From: Brachionus manjavacas
Lineage: Eukaryota; Rotifera; Eurotatoria; Ploima; Brachionidae
Length of the DNA stretch: 64,000 nucleotides
Assembly: GCA_019054805.1 (NCBI GenBank)
Contig: JAHQIY010000007.1
Span: 4,221,501 to 4,285,500 of the forward strand
Direction of reading: 5' to 3'
Shown here piece by piece: positions 60,152 through 64,000 of this stretch. Both the position numbers and the translations under genes were made by a program. The notes under the pieces are model-generated. The model did no database searches. It was given only the letters and a program-made list of their open reading frames with translations, and was not told where the DNA came from. The stretch's first letter is position 1. Each line of letters starts with the position of its first letter.

Positions 60152-63100
60152 TCATTGCAAATCGTCGTCTTGTGCATTTACTGACACAGTAGGTTCCGGA
60201 GCAACTGCTTTTTTATCTGCTACAGAAACACTATTTTGCAACTGTTTTTGCTGAAGTTTGTTCAACTCTTCTTTAATTTTTTCCATTTCTTCATCATGTG
60301 TTGGCAAAAAAATTATTCCATTTATAATATTTAGCATAGCCAAAACTGTTTGAAGACTTGGCTGCTGAATTTGGATAGGTGGGAATGACACCTTCTCACC
60401 TTTGTGCATTTCGTTCAATTTTTTTTGCAGCAAAACAGCTTGTTCTGTCAAATGCTTCAAAACTTGAGCGCTCTCTTTGGTTCGGTCATGCTCTTCTCCC
60501 AAAAGACCTTTATAGATTTGATAGGTTTCTCTTTCGTTCATTAAAGCAGTTCGGAAATCTCCGCGGCATGACTGCAAACGCGCTAACAAATGATATGATA
60601 GCGCTGTTTTCATGCTCTTCGTTCCAAAATATTTCTTGCTGCATTCCAAGGCCTTTTCCAAAAATTTTAGAGCAGAATCGTATTCTCCGGCTGCTTGGAG
60701 TATCAGACCCAAGTTAGAGTCTATTAGGCTCATTTCCGGATGATCCTCTCCATAATTAATCAGCAATAGATATCTCGCTCTGTACAACAATTTTAATGAA
60801 TTGCTTATTTGACCATTGGCAAAGCAGTACAAGGCTAAATGAGAGTACTCAGTTATAGCTTGTGCGTTGTCCACTCCGTACAATCTTTCACACATTAGCA
60901 CAGCTTTGTGTTGAGTAGACAAAGCTTCTTGATAATCTCCAAGAATGTAGTTCAGTCTGGACAACAGTCTTAGGCACATGCAAATTTCTGGATGCAAAGC
61001 GCCATACACATTTGTCAACAAATTGTACGACTCCGAAATTAAGTCGAAACCTTTAATTTAAATTATTTAACTCATGAATGCTGAAAGACTTTTATTGAAA
61101 ATATTTAAAAACGAGAAAATTTCAAAATTTATTTCATGTAAAATTCTATTTATTATAAAAAGAATTGAAATTAAAAAAGATTTTTCAGTCTAAATCCAAA
61201 GGATTCATATGTCAAAGTTGTAGTTATCATTCAGCGTGAAGATAGAAGACAAAATTGAAGAGTTGGTGGTAATTTTTTTAATTTCACTTTTTTTCAAATT
61301 TAACTGAAGAATCGTTTTATTAAGAATCTATTTTAATTAATTACTCAAGACTGATGTTCTATGTTAAATATTTTTTATAAATATTGATATAAAAATTCTA
61401 GGTATACGATTTGTGTATTGAAATTAGTAAACAGGTAAGTATTATTTTTATTTATTTTTTGAGCTAAAATCAATCGGTAATAAAATCACCAATATTGAAT
61501 TGTGACTGGAATGTTAATCTTCTGAAAAAAAGGAGATAAAAAGCCTGAAATTGTATCAGCTGATATATTCAATTTTTTATATTAATCATGCTTTTGAAAG
61601 CAAAAATTTAGTAATTAATGAATTCGGAATACTTCAGTTTTGGTTTAATTTAGAAGCAACACATCAAATTGTATTTTTTTTACCATTTTTTAGATTTCTA
61701 AAATATCAAACTTTTTTACAAGTGTCAACTCTTTTTCTCTTTCAGTTTTTCCAAATGCAGATTTATTATTTTTAGCCAAAAATACCAAAACTTTAAATAA
61801 AATTAAAAAAAAATTCATTTTGAATACCAAACATTTTTTATTTTTATTTTTCCGAATCGTATTAAAATTAAAAATCAAACATACAACTTTACTTAAAGAA
61901 ACTAAAGATTAACTGTTTGCGCACCGATGAAAAATTTAGACTTCTGTGTATAACGAATGGGTTCGTTCGGTGAAATTGGATAAGCAAAATTAAAAAAGGT
62001 AATCAAAGTTCCAGAAAAGTATTAATATTCGGCTATTAGGTGCAAACCAAGACAGGAATAAAGAAAAAGTCTTTTAAATGTTAGGCAATTATTTAAATTT
62101 ATGAAAAACTAACATCAAACTTGATTTTTATAATAAATATAATAAATGATAATAAATCTGTATTTTTCCATATTCATCAAGTAAAACTGATAAAAAAATT
62201 AGTAATTTTAGTTAATGAATTAGCACACTTCTTTCTAAACCAAATAGGTAATACATTTTACAATTTAAGATGGAAAAGTATGAACTTAAATAAAACGACG
62301 CCATGAGAAATTTTAATTTTTAACGAGAAAATGTTGACAAAATTTTTTTGAATGAATTTTGTCAAGCTGAAAAAATAAATCTGCCTATTTTTGATAGCTC
62401 TATTTTTAATTTTTATTATTACAATCAACGCTTTAAAGATGATGTAAAGTAACAAAAAAAAAGAGAAAAAATTAAATAGGAGAAAATAAAATAATATGAA
62501 AAATAAAATAATATGAAAAACTAAATACCTTCTTTAAAATAACCTTGTTGAATTTTAGCTTGACCATTGGTAAAAAAGTTATAAGCATCGGTTGCTTTAG
62601 TGGGTACGTGTTTGACAACAGGATACATATTTAGAACATCATCATCCAAAAATGTTTCTTTGTGCTTGTTATCAAAATTGTATTCTCTGAGTAAAATTTG
62701 AACTCCGTTCGACTGACAGAACGAACGGAGTAGACTGAGTTTTCTAAGTTTTAAATTGGCAAAAGCTTGTTCATCATTTCCATCTAGTTTAATGTCAAAT
62801 TTGTACTGAGCCATTGCTTCTTCGCTTATTAGCGACCAAAGAGAACGCTGGGTCAAGTTAGCCCAGTCGTTGCTGATCTCTGGTAGACCACGTTTTTTAT
62901 TCTGATTTTTCTTTCGCTTTTTATTCACTTTGTTCTCGGCGCTTTCGACTTGACCAAGTGCGGAATTTTTCACAAAGCTGCTCAAATAACAATTCAAAAA
63001 GTGAGCAACACAAGCGGACAAATTAAGTGCCGGCACCGACTGAACAAACTGTCTAAAAACTCGTTTGGCGCATCGATTAACCAATTCGTTGATGCCAATT

Positions 63101-64000
63101 GAGTAGATATAAGACAAGGTTTCGTGCTTTTTAACCTGATCCAACAAATAGCCTAAGTAACGAATATTGATGCCTCGTGAGTGCAAGGTGTCCGAAAGAG
63201 TGACACCGTCAGTCACAAAAATACCATGCTCTAAAAATTCCTTAATCAACAATGGTATTTGTACATCGACCAAATATTCACACGCTTCATTAAGCATTTT
63301 TTTATCAGATTGTATCAATTCTTCTGAATCGGCCAATTTAACCACTGGCTGATACAAATTGGGATTGAAGCGAATGTCGAATTCGCTTGATTTCCATGAG
63401 CCCACATGTCTACAAGCATCTTCTATTATTTTAGTGCTATTTTCTTGGACGTTGTTGTTGGTCAAGTCTTTGACTAGTTGTTTGGCATTTTCAATTTCGC
63501 TAGGGTCAGTTTCTTTGTCTCTTTTGGCCTCTGCTTCCTCGGCTTTCTTAGCCTTGTTCATGTCCTGAATTTGAATAGCTGCATGCTTGACAAACTGTAC
63601 ATACTTGGAATCAATGAACGACTCGATCAGCTCTTGTCTCAATGAACACAATTTGTGTCTGAAATTTCGCGGAAAAGCTTTATCCTCAGCTTCCTGGTTG
63701 TCCTCATTGGGCAAAAAGTTAACATCACTGGGAAACATTCTCAACAAGTCCAGCACGTAATGACGGCTATCATTTCCGACAATGCCTTTGCATTCAATGG
63801 ACGAATACAGCACAATATCGTCCTGGGTGTCTATCTTAATTTTGTGCGGCCTCATTCTCAAGTGGCTGGCCACTTTTTCCAACAGTTCATTGTACTTGGG
63901 ATGAGTGACACATGTCTTGCCAAAATCTGTCGAGCCATGCACCACTGACTGCTCCTGATCCTTGTCCAAAATTCCCGGTATTATCGACTGGGCAGTTACT
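60152..64000 (-). CDS. CLUH: CLUH/clueless (mitochondrial clustering protein), 5' end beyond window
   Basis: Two exons seen on the minus strand: 62529 to the window edge at 64000 and 60152-61050, joined at phase 1 across a 1.48-kb intron. The frame is open to the last base (VTAQSIIPGILDKDQEQSV), so the N-terminus is missing. The first part is the end of the CLU domain (GSTDFGKTCVTHPKYNELLE, IECKGIVGNDSRHYVLDLLR). The central eIF3-p135-like region follows (RGINIRYLGYLLDQV; NEACEYLVDVQIPLLIKEFL). The terminal exon holds TPR repeats (YGALHPEICMCLRLLSRLNY, GEDHPEMSLIDSNLGLILQA) and an acidic end. CLUH is a cytosolic RNA-binding protein for messages of nuclear-encoded mitochondrial proteins and keeps mitochondria dispersed. 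A Lys-rich insert (KRKKNQNKKRG) interrupts the central part. At least 790 aa are encoded here, against about 1300 in the full family. Confidence 0.95.
61051..62528. other. CLUH intron
   Basis: A 1.48-kb AT-rich intron bounded by GTATTT donor and AAAG acceptor. Several small open frames inside are A/T-run translations. No mobile element or exon recognised. Confidence 0.7.

Noticed and set aside
63167-63948. Plus-strand frames opposite CLUH
   Set aside because: Antisense of conserved coding sequence with no recognisable product.

Overview
This is an AT-rich animal nuclear locus. It carries spliced genes with GT-AG introns, many only 42-60 nt long, and the gene set is metazoan (Vav, SNX19, TMEM164, RNF13, OSBPL3/6/7, RNF7, CLUH). 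The very high A+T, tiny introns, Asn/Gln-rich proteins and jockey/CR1-like LINEs would suit a small invertebrate such as a monogonont rotifer. That species guess is an inference, not a reading of the sequence.

Layout. At 0.8-2.4 kb there is an intronless SLC34-type sodium/phosphate cotransporter (+). At 3.5-6.0 kb lies a sorting nexin of the SNX19 type (-). At 6.5-12.0 kb is an OSBPL3/6/7-type oxysterol-binding protein (-) that I could reconstruct in 14 exons, one apparently only 11 nt long. From 12 to 17 kb there is no gene, only a decayed LINE. At 17.2-22.1 kb is a PA-TM-RING E3 ligase (RNF13 type, -) whose 3.2-kb first intron holds an antisense LINE piece. From 23.3 to 24.9 kb there is a decayed Tc1/mariner element and an inverted 105-bp copy of an FMO gene. 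At 25.4-29.7 kb two tandem flavin-containing monooxygenases (-) differ in intron content. At 32.6-37.6 kb is a six-exon Gln/Asn-rich coiled-coil gene (+). At 39.4-40.7 kb are an acidic coding relic and a LINE 3' tail. At 41.3-42.4 kb is an unrecognised two-exon gene (-) with a duplicated 'KSPFEERF' module. At 44.8-46.9 kb is TMEM164 (-). At 47.4-48.1 kb is RNF7/RBX2 (+). At 49.7-50.3 kb sits a foldback element with an 8-bp target duplication. At 53.4-59.5 kb is a full Vav (+) with one large intron that carries a LINE. From 60.2 kb to the right edge is CLUH/clueless (-), whose 5' end lies outside the window.

The genes form no shared pathway; this is ordinary gene-dense euchromatin. Several encode membrane-contact, endosomal or lipid functions (OSBP-related, SNX19, TMEM164, RNF13), but nothing shows co-regulation. 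The most novel content is the mobile and repeat material: the foldback family with a second copy at 45.4 kb, the LINE 3' stem-loop shared by two copies, and two further inverted repeats. Also of interest are the micro-exons, the intron turnover between the FMO paralogs, and the unrecognised repeat protein. I found no tRNA, rRNA or CRISPR.
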